Shown here: positions 26,621 to 33,900 of the stretch, one piece after another | Position numbering within the stretch: the first letter of the stretch is position 1 | Layout: each line of letters opens with the position of its first letter | Assembly (NCBI GenBank): GCA_964448105.1 | Contig: CAYUVK010000050.1 | Span: forward strand, 1-36,064 | Reading direction: 5' to 3' | Source of the DNA: CAVQBP01 sp964448105 | GTDB taxonomy: Bacteria; Bacteroidota; Ignavibacteria; Ignavibacteriales; Ignavibacteriaceae | DNA: 36,064 bases | Program-made: the position numbers and the translations under genes | The notes under the pieces: generated by a model | What the model saw: only the letters and a program-made list of their open reading frames with translations | What the model was told of the DNA's origin: nothing | The model's database searches: none

Positions 26621-27637
26621 TCAGGGAATAACCATATATTTAATTATGGTTTTATCCCTTTCTTTTGAGAATAATGAATCTAATGATTCAGTCTGTAAAG
26701 GAACTGTATATGGATTAAGAACATCCACGCGAATTTTGTTTGAAACTAATAGATCAACGGCAGTTTGAAATGTAAAAGGATTAAGCAAAGAACTTTTGAC
26801 TGTTAATTCTTTATGAAACAATGATTGAAGATTTATAGAAATTTCTGCATCAGGATCCGCCAAACCAAATATAATTACTCTCCCGCCAGGTTTAACCAAT
26901 TTAAATGCAAGCTTCGCAGCAGATTGGTTCCCAACACATTCAATAACTACATCCGCACCACCGGAAGTAATATTTTCAAAATCAGAAGCGAAATATTTAT
27001 TTTCAGGATTAAGTGTAAAATCGGCTAATAAATTCTCTGCTATTTTACATTTTTCTTCTACCGGATCGACCGAGATAATTTTTAATGCCCCTTTAATTCT
27101 TGCTAATTGAATCATTAACAATCCGATGGTACCCATACCTAAAATTGCAACAGTATCACCAATTCTAATTTTAGCCTGATCTATTCCATGTATACAACAG
27201 GAGAGCGGTTCAGCAAATACAGCGTTATTAATAGGAAAGTTAATAGGTAGATGATAAGCCTGTTTTTTCGGCACTACCGAATATTGAGCCATCCCTCCAT
27301 TTAAAGTAACTCCGAGGGCTTTTAAATTTTCACAAAGATTTGTTCTTCCTTCCCTGCAAAAACTACAGTACCCACAATAAATATTCGGATCAATTACAAC
27401 CTTATCTCCCGTTTTAAATTCTAAAGCATTTTTTCCGGTTTCGACAACTTCCCCTGCATATTCATGACCGATAATTACAGGTACTTTAGCAGGTGCATCT
27501 CCATTAAAAATATGAAAATCGGTTCCACAAACTCCACATGCACCAACCTTAATAACTAAATCATCATCGTTAATTTTTTGGAGGGGCAGTTCTTCAACTG
27601 ATAAATTTTTTACACCTGCATATAAAGCAGCTTTCAT
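26621..27637 (-). CDS. Zinc-dependent alcohol/polyol dehydrogenase
   Basis: This 338-residue protein belongs to the medium-chain dehydrogenase family (sorbitol/threonine dehydrogenase type), NAD(P)-dependent oxidation of a sugar alcohol or related hydroxyl. I use the ATG at 27637; a TTG two codons earlier is possible. Zinc-binding motifs are complete: CGVCGTDFH and GHEYAGEVVETG for the catalytic site, and four Cys in CGYCSFCREGRTNLC for the structural zinc. The nucleotide fold shows AILGMGTIGLLMIQLA followed by IISVDPVEEK. It is the first gene after the LacI-type repressor (16 bp away), so it is probably co-regulated with it. The substrate cannot be read; mannitol- or hexose-derived metabolites are possible. 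Confidence 0.9.
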   Translation of the reverse strand: MKAALYAGVKNLSVEELPLQKINDDDLVIKVGACGVCGTDFHIFNGDAPAKVPVIIGHEYAGEVVETGKNALEFKTGDKVVIDPNIYCGYCSFCREGRTNLCENLKALGVTLNGGMAQYSVVPKKQAYHLPINFPINNAVFAEPLSCCIHGIDQAKIRIGDTVAILGMGTIGLLMIQLARIKGALKIISVDPVEEKCKIAENLLADFTLNPENKYFASDFENITSGGADVVIECVGNQSAAKLAFKLVKPGGRVIIFGLADPDAEISINLQSLFHKELTVKSSLLNPFTFQTAVDLLVSNKIRVDVLNPYTVPLQTESLDSLFSKERDKTIIKYMVIP

Positions 27638-27653
27638 AATCAAATATTAAATT

Positions 27654-28712
27654 TTAATTTTTAGGTTGTTCAGTAGACTTACGGCAAATTAATTCAACAG
27701 GTACCAAAACCTTCTTAATGGTTTTCACCTTATTTTTTAAAATTTCATTCATTAATCGAATTGCCTCAATACCCATATCTGTTTTTTCAACGCTGATTGT
27801 GCTTAAAGGAGGATCGAGTGATAAATCTGCTTCAACGTTATCAAAACCTATAATTGAAATATCATCCGGTATTTTAATTTTGTTTTCTTTTAGATATTGC
27901 ATTACACCAATTGCCATTGCATCATTGCATGCAAATATTGCTGTAATTTTTTCATTCTTCTTTAATAATTTTTTTGCAGCACTATAGCCATTTTCTCTGG
28001 CAGGATTATCTTCATCTGTTACATAATAGTTTAAATCATAAGATAGACCGGCTTCTTCAAGAACCATTTTATATCCTTGAAAACGATCTTTTATACTAGG
28101 ATGATGAATATCCCCGGCTATAAATCCAATATCCTTGTGTCCTAATTTTATTAAACATTGAACAGCTTTTTTACCGCCTGAGATATTATCAATCAGGACT
28201 TCGGAATATTTATTATTTTCGGGATAGTAATCAATAAAAACTAATGGAAGGTTATATTTTTCCAGGGCGGTAATTAAATCGCAAGGTACTTTTCCGGCTA
28301 TAATAATACCATCGACATTTCTCTCAAGCACGAAACGAGGAAGTCTGTCGCCTGCTTTAAAGTCTGATGGAATAGTAGTCAATAATATATAAAACTCGTT
28401 TTCTCTTGCTGCAAACTCAGTCCCTAAAAATATTCTTGTATAAAAAGGCTCAGAACGAAGGAAGTGATCTTCAGTTAAAATAAAACCAATGTTCCCGGTC
28501 TTTTGGGATACCAAACCACGCGCGCTTCTAAATGGATGGTAATTTAATTCCTCAATTGCTTTATTAACTTTTAGACGGGTTTCAGGAGATATTCTTTCAT
28601 GATTATTAATTACCAAAGACACGGTTGCAGTAGATACATTTGCTGTTTTGGCAACATCTTTAATTGTAGGTACAAATACTTCAGTAGCCCTCTTTCCCAA
28701 GCGTACTCTCAA
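27654..28712 (-). CDS. LacI-family transcriptional repressor
   Basis: This protein of about 352 residues has the LacI helix-turn-helix near the N-terminus (TIKDVAKTANVSTATVSLVI, then the hinge YHPFRSARGLVSQ). A periplasmic-binding-protein-like sensor domain follows (NVDGIIIAGKV, GFIAGDIHHPSIKDRFQGY, AIFACNDAMAIGVMQYL, DISIIGFDNVEADLSLDPPL). It binds a sugar or sugar phosphate and releases its operators. No ATG precedes the domain: the frame opens at TTG 28712, two codons after a stop, and a second TTG at 28700 has a GAGAG site 5 nt upstream, so either may be the true start. A promoter and two LacI-type palindromes lie just upstream, pointing to autoregulation. It is the obvious regulator for the mannoside locus, although matching operators were not found elsewhere in the window. 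Confidence 0.92.
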   Translation of the reverse strand: MRVRLGKRATEVFVPTIKDVAKTANVSTATVSLVINNHERISPETRLKVNKAIEELNYHPFRSARGLVSQKTGNIGFILTEDHFLRSEPFYTRIFLGTEFAARENEFYILLTTIPSDFKAGDRLPRFVLERNVDGIIIAGKVPCDLITALEKYNLPLVFIDYYPENNKYSEVLIDNISGGKKAVQCLIKLGHKDIGFIAGDIHHPSIKDRFQGYKMVLEEAGLSYDLNYYVTDEDNPARENGYSAAKKLLKKNEKITAIFACNDAMAIGVMQYLKENKIKIPDDISIIGFDNVEADLSLDPPLSTISVEKTDMGIEAIRLMNEILKNKVKTIKKVLVPVELICRKSTEQPKN

Positions 28713-28718
28713 TTTTAG

Positions 28719-28730
28719 TTAAACGTTTAA
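28719..28730. promoter_or_regulatory. LacI-type operator O1
   Basis: TTAAACGTTTAA is a perfect 12-bp palindrome with the central CG typical of LacI-family operators. It lies directly downstream of the -10 element and 6 bp before the repressor's TTG, so binding would block its own transcription. Confidence 0.7.
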
Positions 28731-28733
28731 ACT

Positions 28734-28762
28734 AAATTAAGCTTTTATTTTTAATATGTCAA
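28734..28762 (-). promoter_or_regulatory. Promoter of the repressor gene
   Basis: On the minus strand a consensus -35 TTGACA (28757-28762) is followed, after exactly 17 bp, by a -10-like TAATTT (28734-28739). It faces the repressor gene and is flanked by the two operator palindromes. The -10 matches only the key TA...T bases, so strength is uncertain. Confidence 0.55.
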
Positions 28763-28792
28763 CATGTTATTTTAATTTTTTTGAATAATAAG

Positions 28793-28804
28793 TTAAACGC
28801 TTAA
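28793..28804. promoter_or_regulatory. LacI-type operator O2
   Basis: TTAAACGCTTAA matches O1 with one change in the palindrome. Its centre is 74 bp from that of O1, close to seven helical turns, so a dimer-of-dimers could loop the promoter between them. Confidence 0.6.
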
Positions 28805-28910
28805 GTTTTTTTCATTATAATTAACTAAAATAGGAGGCCTACTGCCAGAATTTTTCAGAAACCGGAATCTCTTAAAACCATGAGATGTGAGATTTTTTAT
28901 ATTGATAAAA

Positions 28911-29054
28911 GGTTATAATGATGCTGCTAATGAATATGAATATCTGGGAGAATAGCAGCAGGCTTCTGAAAATTACTTAACTGCTTTACAGCTTGCCGAC
29001 CTTCTTGATAATCGCAAGATGCAGCAGAAACTCAATAACACCTGCTTATATTAA
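28911..29054 (+). pseudogene. Decayed TPR-protein fragment
   Basis: Read in one plus-strand frame, this stretch gives GYNDAANEYEYLGE, a TAG stop at 28953-28955, then QQASENYLTALQLADLLDNR and KMQQKLNNTCLY before a TAA. The second part is a clear tetratricopeptide-type helix pair (A.E.Y..AL.LA...D....Q..LNN), the kind found in TPR sensor kinases. The internal stop, the missing start and the short length mark it as a relic. It ends 11 bp before the GH43 fragment. Confidence 0.5.
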
Positions 29055-29065
29055 TTATTTATTCA

Positions 29066-29347
29066 ATGAGAAAAACAGAGATTATCTTACTATTCCTTTT
29101 TACCTTAGCAATAATTTATGGACAGGATAAAACTAATTTCATATCTAATCCAATTATCAGTGGGTATTATGCTGAACCGGCAATTATAAAGTATAATAAC
29201 GCATTTTATATTTATGCTACAAAGGATCCTTGGGGCGGAAAAGAACTAGGTGTTCTTGTAACTAAAGATTTTTTAAATTGGGAAGTTAAACACATTAATT
29301 GGCCGACTAAAAAAGCTTGCACCAGTTCCACTTCATTCTTTCCATGA
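29066..29347 (+). pseudogene. Truncated GH43 N-terminal fragment
   Basis: The 93-residue frame has a signal peptide (MRKTEIILLFLFTLAIIYGQ) followed by the first blade of a GH43-type five-bladed propeller: NPIISGYYAEPAIIKYNNAF, YIYATKD, LGVLVTKDFLNW and NWPTKKAC. It stops at about residue 93, while intact GH43 enzymes exceed 300 residues. The usual catalytic-base motif is ADP; here it reads AEP, so the Asp is replaced by Glu. The fragment is therefore probably inactive and a remnant of an arabinosidase/xylosidase-like gene lost from this side of the repressor. A functional short protein cannot be excluded but is unlikely. Confidence 0.75.
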
Positions 29348-29454
29348 GACCCTTAATTAAATATTCTTTCATTATTTTTTTCAAAAGATAATTTAGTTAA
29401 TTTTTTATTTATTATTTTTATTTACTCCGGATCTTGAATAAAAGTGAGGGAACA

Positions 29455-31629
29455 ATGTACAGGAGAGATTTCTTAAAAATGGTCAGTGGTACCGCTGCAG
29501 CGTTAAGCCTTCCAAAACCATTCTTTAAATTTACAATAAGTGAGATCGAAAAAAGACCAAATATTCTCTGGATTGTAACCGAAGATATTAATGATGATTT
29601 GGGATGTTACGGTGATAAATATTCTTACACCCCAAATCTTGATAAATTTGCCGGTGAAGGAATTCGATTTACAAATGTTTATGATCATTCCGGTGTTTGT
29701 GCACCTACCCGTTCGGGCATAATTACATGCATGTATCCTACAACCATGGGGAGCGGTGCCATGCGCTGCAGTGCAGTTCCGCCTGCTGAGATAAAATGCT
29801 TTACCGAATACCTAAGGGCTGCGGGTTATTACTGCACAAATAATGACAAAACAGATTATAATTTTAAAACTTCACAAAATGTTAAAACCGAAACTGCTGC
29901 CCCGGTTTCTGCCTGGGACGAAAACAGCTCAAAGGCTCACTGGAGAAACAGAAGTAAAGGTCAGCCTTTTTTTTCGGTTTTTAATATTTTTACTACTCAT
30001 GAATCCCAGATAAGAGTACCTGAGAAACAGTTCGAAAAGAACATCGCCCATGTTGATCCGAAACATCTTCATAAAAAAACAGATGCCGTTCTGCCTCCTT
30101 ATTATCCCGATACACCGGTTGTAAGAAATGATTGGGCTAAATACTACGATCTTATATCAGCCATGGATCTACAGGTAAAAGAAATTCTTGATCAGCTCAA
30201 GGAAGACGGTCTTGTAGAAGATACGATAGTATTCTTTTATGGTGATAATGGAAGGGGGCTGCCAAGGGCCAAACGTTGGATATACGATAGCGGGATCAAA
30301 ATGGGACTCCTGGTTCGCTGGCCTAAAAATTTTAAACCCGGTTCAATTAACGACGACCTTGTAGGATTTATTGATTTAGGTGCTGCAGTTTTATCTCTGG
30401 CAGGGGTACCAATCCCACAACATTTCCAGGGAGTTCCTTTTTTAGGGAAATCATCCGGAGAAAAAAGGAAATACATATTTGCTGCCCGAGATAGAATGGA
30501 TGAGAGATATGATGTAATAAGAGCAGTAAGAGATAAGAAATTTAAATATATCAGAAATTTTATGCCTTTTCTCCCTTATGCCCAGCATATCGAGTACATG
30601 GATCAAATGCCTACTATGAAGGAGATGAGACGTCTTAATGCCGATGGTAAATTGAATACGGTTCAAGAATTATTTTTCAGGAAAACGAAACCTTTGGAAG
30701 AATTATATTACATTACAACAGACCCTTACGAAATTAATAATCTTGCCGGAATGCCTGGTTATGAAAGAACACTTTTGAAAATGAGAGAAGTTGTAAATAA
30801 TTGGATGATTGAAACCGAAGACACAGGCCTGATACCTGAACCGATACTCGTAAGTTCAATGAGACCCCAAATTTCATGGGAAAAAACAGAAAACCCTTAC
30901 ATAAGTGCTGTTAAAAAGAATGGAGATTATTATGAAATAGAAATTGATTGTGCCACTGAAGGTGCTTCAATAGTTTATAAAACAGAGAAAGTTTATGAGA
31001 AGTGGAAATATTTCTCGAAAAAAATAAAAGTAAAAAATAACACTACGATCTATATCCAGGCCAACAGACTTGGATTTGAAATGAGCGATATTGTAAATTT
31101 TATTGTAAATAAAAATTTGAAAGCCCTGCCGCTAAAAGAAAAAATAGATAGAGACTGGAAAAAGGATTTTCGCAAAGATAATTTATTCAAGAAGTTACTT
31201 GATCTAAAGAATCTAGATTTTCTGCCAGATGAAAAGGCTTTGCCTAAATTATACCAGGCTTTGGATGATAAATCAGATTCCTTAAGATACTGGGCTGTTC
31301 TAGGAATTCATTATAAATCTAATTCTGAGGAAAGCATATCCTACGCTAAAAAACATCTTGAAAAGATTATTAATGATGGATCTCCTGTAGTCAGAATAGC
31401 CTGTGCACATGCATTATGTGATTGGGATGAAGAAAAAACCGCGATCCCTGTTCTTTTAAAAGAGCTTAAACATCCCCTGGAAAGCGTACGTCTTCATGCT
31501 GCAATAGCGCTTGATTCAATTGGTGATAAAATAAAACCATATTCTGATCAAATTAAGAAAACGATAAATCCTATTGCTGATACATATGATCAGAAAGTAC
31601 TAAGACATACAGCTGAAGGATTAATTTGA
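29455..31629 (+). CDS. Type I sulfatase with Tat-like signal and HEAT-like C-terminus
   Basis: I start this 724-residue protein at the ATG at 29455, which has GAGGG 4 nt upstream. It begins with a twin-arginine-type signal (MYRRDFLKMVSGTAAALSLP), so it is exported folded. The sulfatase domain (about 28-420) contains ILWIVTEDINDDLGCYGD for metal binding and CAPTR at residues 82-86, the C-x-P-x-R motif whose Cys is converted to formylglycine. The second metal motif is FFYGDNGR. After an Ig-like stretch (about 450-540), the last 150 residues read as HEAT-type repeats (SDSLRYWAVLGIHY, SPVVRIACAHALCDW, LESVRLHAAIALDSIG). It would remove sulfate from a glycan; the substrate is unknown. No formylglycine-generating enzyme is in the window. 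It is the only intact gene on its side of the repressor. Confidence 0.9.
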   Translation: MYRRDFLKMVSGTAAALSLPKPFFKFTISEIEKRPNILWIVTEDINDDLGCYGDKYSYTPNLDKFAGEGIRFTNVYDHSGVCAPTRSGIITCMYPTTMGSGAMRCSAVPPAEIKCFTEYLRAAGYYCTNNDKTDYNFKTSQNVKTETAAPVSAWDENSSKAHWRNRSKGQPFFSVFNIFTTHESQIRVPEKQFEKNIAHVDPKHLHKKTDAVLPPYYPDTPVVRNDWAKYYDLISAMDLQVKEILDQLKEDGLVEDTIVFFYGDNGRGLPRAKRWIYDSGIKMGLLVRWPKNFKPGSINDDLVGFIDLGAAVLSLAGVPIPQHFQGVPFLGKSSGEKRKYIFAARDRMDERYDVIRAVRDKKFKYIRNFMPFLPYAQHIEYMDQMPTMKEMRRLNADGKLNTVQELFFRKTKPLEELYYITTDPYEINNLAGMPGYERTLLKMREVVNNWMIETEDTGLIPEPILVSSMRPQISWEKTENPYISAVKKNGDYYEIEIDCATEGASIVYKTEKVYEKWKYFSKKIKVKNNTTIYIQANRLGFEMSDIVNFIVNKNLKALPLKEKIDRDWKKDFRKDNLFKKLLDLKNLDFLPDEKALPKLYQALDDKSDSLRYWAVLGIHYKSNSEESISYAKKHLEKIINDGSPVVRIACAHALCDWDEEKTAIPVLLKELKHPLESVRLHAAIALDSIGDKIKPYSDQIKKTINPIADTYDQKVLRHTAEGLI

Positions 31630-31724
31630 GAAAAAAAATTTCACCTATCATCTAAATTCCAGGGGAATAAATTGAACTGAATTATTCTTATCAAAAAAAA
31701 TTTGAGAGAATTAAAGATGACTAT

Positions 31725-32183
31725 TTATTTAGAATTCTGGCCTCCATGATCACCTACCATAACCCATTTGCCATCTTTCTTCATTAGTATATCTGTCCAT
31801 CGCCCTCTTTCAGTAATCGGCTTACCATCAGATCCTTCCCTAACCTGTTCATAATAGTAATGGACATATGCAAAGTTTCCGTTAACCCAGATTCTTGCCG
31901 GAGTAATTGTATATAAAACTACTTTCCCTTTAGTGGTCCAGTAATTTAATGCTTTTTTTACATCAGCCTTTGTACTTGGAGCATCATTATCATTATCCCA
32001 TCCATAATAGGAATCGTCAAAATAGTTCAGGAAATCCATTGGATTTGATGACATACTTACACTCCAATAAGCTTCAACTCCAGCCCAAACATCCTTTTGT
32101 TCTGCAGACCATTGCTGCGCTTGTATATTAAATACAAATAATAATGAGAATAGTAAAACAATATAGGCAAACAATCTTTTCAT
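31725..32183 (-). CDS. Small secreted NTF2/SnoaL-like protein
   Basis: This 152-residue protein has a signal peptide (about 1-22, ending NIQAQ) and an NTF2/SnoaL (DUF4440-like) fold. It shows an N-terminal helix with VWAGVEAYWSVSMS, an Asp-rich turn (GWDNDNDAP), then strands ARIWVNGNFAYVHYYYEQV and GRWTDILMKKDGKWVMVGDHG. Such domains bind small ligands or act as simple enzymes; the function here is unknown. AGGAGG lies 6 nt before the ATG, a strong ribosome site. It stands alone, convergent with the sulfatase gene. Confidence 0.8.
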   Translation of the reverse strand: MKRLFAYIVLLFSLLFVFNIQAQQWSAEQKDVWAGVEAYWSVSMSSNPMDFLNYFDDSYYGWDNDNDAPSTKADVKKALNYWTTKGKVVLYTITPARIWVNGNFAYVHYYYEQVREGSDGKPITERGRWTDILMKKDGKWVMVGDHGGQNSK

Positions 32184-32218
32184 ATGATCCCTCCTTATAA
32201 ATTAATTAATTAATTATG

Positions 32219-32260
32219 AGGGTGTTCAATTATTAATTTTTCGCATTATTTGAACACTCT
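32219..32260. repeat. Inverted repeat upstream of the NTF2-like gene
   Basis: AGGGTGTTCAA at 32219-32229 pairs with TTGAACACTCT at 32250-32260 with one mismatch across a 20-nt AT-rich loop. It lies 36 bp upstream of the NTF2-like gene start and could be a binding site or a stem-loop. No T-run follows. Confidence 0.4.
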
Positions 32261-32781
32261 GAATGTTTTATTTCCTCCACCAAGCAACTTTCTTCAATTA
32301 TGAGTGTTAGGGGAGGTTTTCCAAAAATATTATTGGTTTTAATTATAAAATTTTTTGTAATAAGTGTAAGAAAAGATGCTACTTGATGCAGAAAGTTAGC
32401 CATTGAAATAGAAACATTTATAAAAAACATTTCTGCTTCGGGAGAGTTTTTCGGATTGTCATCTCCAGGCTTTTTACAGTTAAATGGCTCTAATTTTTAG
32501 CCCTCTCGGAGTAGATAAAAATTGTATCAGTTAATTAGCAATTAATTTTTCACAAAGTCAAAAAAAAAATAGTTTGGATTTGATCGTCATCTTTTGAAAG
32601 CCTAAACTGTAACACTTTTTGTATTGGATTTATAGTTTCGCTTCGTTGTTAATAAAAATAATTTAACAACTCCGCTCAACTATTCAATGATTAACAAAAA
32701 GTTGTTCCAATTTTCAGCATAACAAAAAGAAATATCCTTGTTCTATTTTTACAAAGATCAGTTTAGCTACCAATTTAAAAG

Positions 32782-32832
32782 TGTGCCCAAAATGTGCCCA
32801 AATTCGGATTAATTCTGATTAGTTCCGATTAG
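32782..32832. repeat. Clustered short direct repeats near tRNA-Val
   Basis: TGTGCCCAAA occurs at 32782-32791 and 32793-32802. Immediately after come three 10-bp units: TTCGGATTAA (32803), TTCTGATTAG (32813) and TTCCGATTAG (32823). The cluster lies about 70 bp downstream of the tRNA-Val 3' end. It might be a remnant of an integration site, but no integrase is present. Confidence 0.45.
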
Positions 32833-32860
32833 TTTAGGCAAATTTCATTTCGGCACAAAT

Positions 32861-32894
32861 AAAAAAAGCTTCAAAACGTTTAATTTTGAAGCTT
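32861..32894 (-). terminator. Intrinsic terminator of the tRNA operon
   Basis: On the minus strand, just after tRNA-Val, an 11-bp perfect stem (AAGCTTCAAAA with TTTTGAAGCTT, 7-nt loop) runs straight into a T-tract (seven A's at 32861-32867 on the plus strand, two of them in the stem). This is a textbook rho-independent terminator. Confidence 0.85.
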
Positions 32895-32899
32895 CTTTG

Positions 32900-32973
32900 T
32901 GGGTTCTATAGGATTCGAACCTATGACCTTCTGCACGTCAAGCAGACGCTCTAACCAACTGAGCTAAGAACCC
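32900..32973 (-). tRNA. tRNA-Val(GAC)
   Basis: The minus strand folds as a complete 74-nt cloverleaf: acceptor GGGTTCT with AGAACCC, D-arm GCTC/GAGC, anticodon stem TCTGC/GCAGA around the loop TTGACGT (anticodon GAC), and T-arm ATAGG/CCTAT with TTCGAAT. The discriminator base is A and CCA is not encoded. Confidence 0.95.
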
Positions 32974-33060
32974 TAGGTATAATTAAAAATTTACAATTAA
33001 AAATTAAAATATATTTTAAACAATTTTTAATTTACTATTTTTAATTTTTCATTTATTAAG

Positions 33061-33146
33061 TACCGAGGGCCGGACTCGAACCGGCACGGGTGAAAACACC
33101 CACAGGATTTTAAGTCCTGTGCGTCTACCAATTCCGCCACCCCGGC
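33061..33146 (-). tRNA. tRNA-Leu(UAA)
   Basis: The minus strand gives an 86-nt class II tRNA: acceptor GCCGGGG pairing with CCTCGGT (two G-U pairs), conserved TGGCGGAATTGGTAGACGC, anticodon stem CAGGA/TCCTG around the loop CTTAAAA (anticodon TAA), a long variable arm with GGGTGTTTTCACCC, and T-arm CCGG.TTCGAGT.CCGG. CCA is not encoded. It lies 87 bp upstream of tRNA-Val, probably in the same transcript. Confidence 0.95.
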
Positions 33147-33370
33147 AGAATATCGAATAATCAAAATAAAATATGTAATAAGCAAATTTTCATTTTTGCT
33201 CTTACATAAAATCATTTCCTTCGACGTGCTAATATATTTAAAGTAGTCTATTTTATCAAGAAATTTACATGAGAGATTCTTTTTTACTAGACATTTTTAT
33301 TTTAAGAGGTTATCTTTTTAAGTCTTTTGTGTGTTCAACGGTTTTTAAATTTCGCCCCTAATTAAAATTA

Positions 33371-33868
33371 TTATTCATCTTCAATTTCTAAATCGGCAGA
33401 AAAACTTTTCTTAAAGGGAAAAAGACAAGTTTGATCATTGCATGGTTGATATTGGATTTTTCCGCTAACATTAAGATTCTTCTTTCCGTAATTCTTATCG
33501 ATAATTATTTGAATTTTTACTATTGCTTCATATTCATAAAGCGCAAGTTCTTTTTCTGAAAAAGAAAGTTTTTTTAAATGAGGCTGCGGATATATTATTT
33601 TTTTTAATTTATAGGCAGAGGTATCTTTTAATGAAACAAACGTCGGAACCATATTAGGATCAAGCGGCTCATTAGAATTTATATGCCACCCTTCCCTTAT
33701 GTTTATCAATAATTCAAGGTTAATAACAGAACCTGTTTTAATTGTCTTGGTTATTGATGATAAGTTAACGTCAACGATTTTATCAGGTGTATCCTGCGGG
33801 TATAAAGCCCGGCTAAAAAAGATAATGAGAATTAATAAATTTAATATGCAAAATTTCTTTAAATTCAA
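33371..33868 (-). CDS. DsbD-alpha-like periplasmic domain protein
   Basis: This 165-residue protein has a signal peptide (about 1-25) and then a single domain like the N-terminal, periplasmic alpha domain of the thiol:disulfide interchange protein DsbD. Family features are the opening strand with INIREGWHINSNEPLDPNMV and the paired-cysteine motif YQPCNDQTCLFP (C143 and C148) near the C-terminus. In DsbD this pair passes electrons to periplasmic partners. The membrane and thioredoxin domains of full DsbD are absent, so it must work with a separate partner. It follows the thioredoxin-fold protein gene by 32 bp, a plausible functional pair. The molecular role is inferred. Confidence 0.8.
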   Translation of the reverse strand: MNLKKFCILNLLILIIFFSRALYPQDTPDKIVDVNLSSITKTIKTGSVINLELLINIREGWHINSNEPLDPNMVPTFVSLKDTSAYKLKKIIYPQPHLKKLSFSEKELALYEYEAIVKIQIIIDKNYGKKNLNVSGKIQYQPCNDQTCLFPFKKSFSADLEIEDE

Positions 33869-33900
33869 AACTATTCTTTCTATTTATAGCTTAAAAATAT

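Larger units (their letters stand above)
32184..32860. other. Gene-poor stretch upstream of the tRNA pair
   Basis: No confident gene is visible. It contains an 11-bp imperfect inverted repeat (32219-32229 with 32250-32260; core GTGTTCAA/TTGAACAC), a minus-strand open frame at 32233-32496 that resembles no family I know, and clustered short repeats at 32782-32832. The frame encodes about 65 residues from its first ATG and lacks a ribosome binding site, so I do not call it. Confidence 0.5.

Noticed and set aside
32233..32430. 65-residue minus-strand frame in the stretch upstream of the tRNA pair
   Set aside because: There is no ribosome binding site, no recognisable family and no signal or domain pattern. 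The frame stays open only to 32496. Kept as unexplained sequence.
32874..32883. AAACGTTTAA resembling the LacI operator
   Set aside because: It lies in the loop and stem of the tRNA-Val terminator and is explained by that hairpin; it is not next to a sugar gene.
33027..33215. 62-residue minus-strand frame containing AGVAELVDAQDLKSCG
   Set aside because: It is the translated shadow of the tRNA-Leu gene on the same strand, a common false protein.
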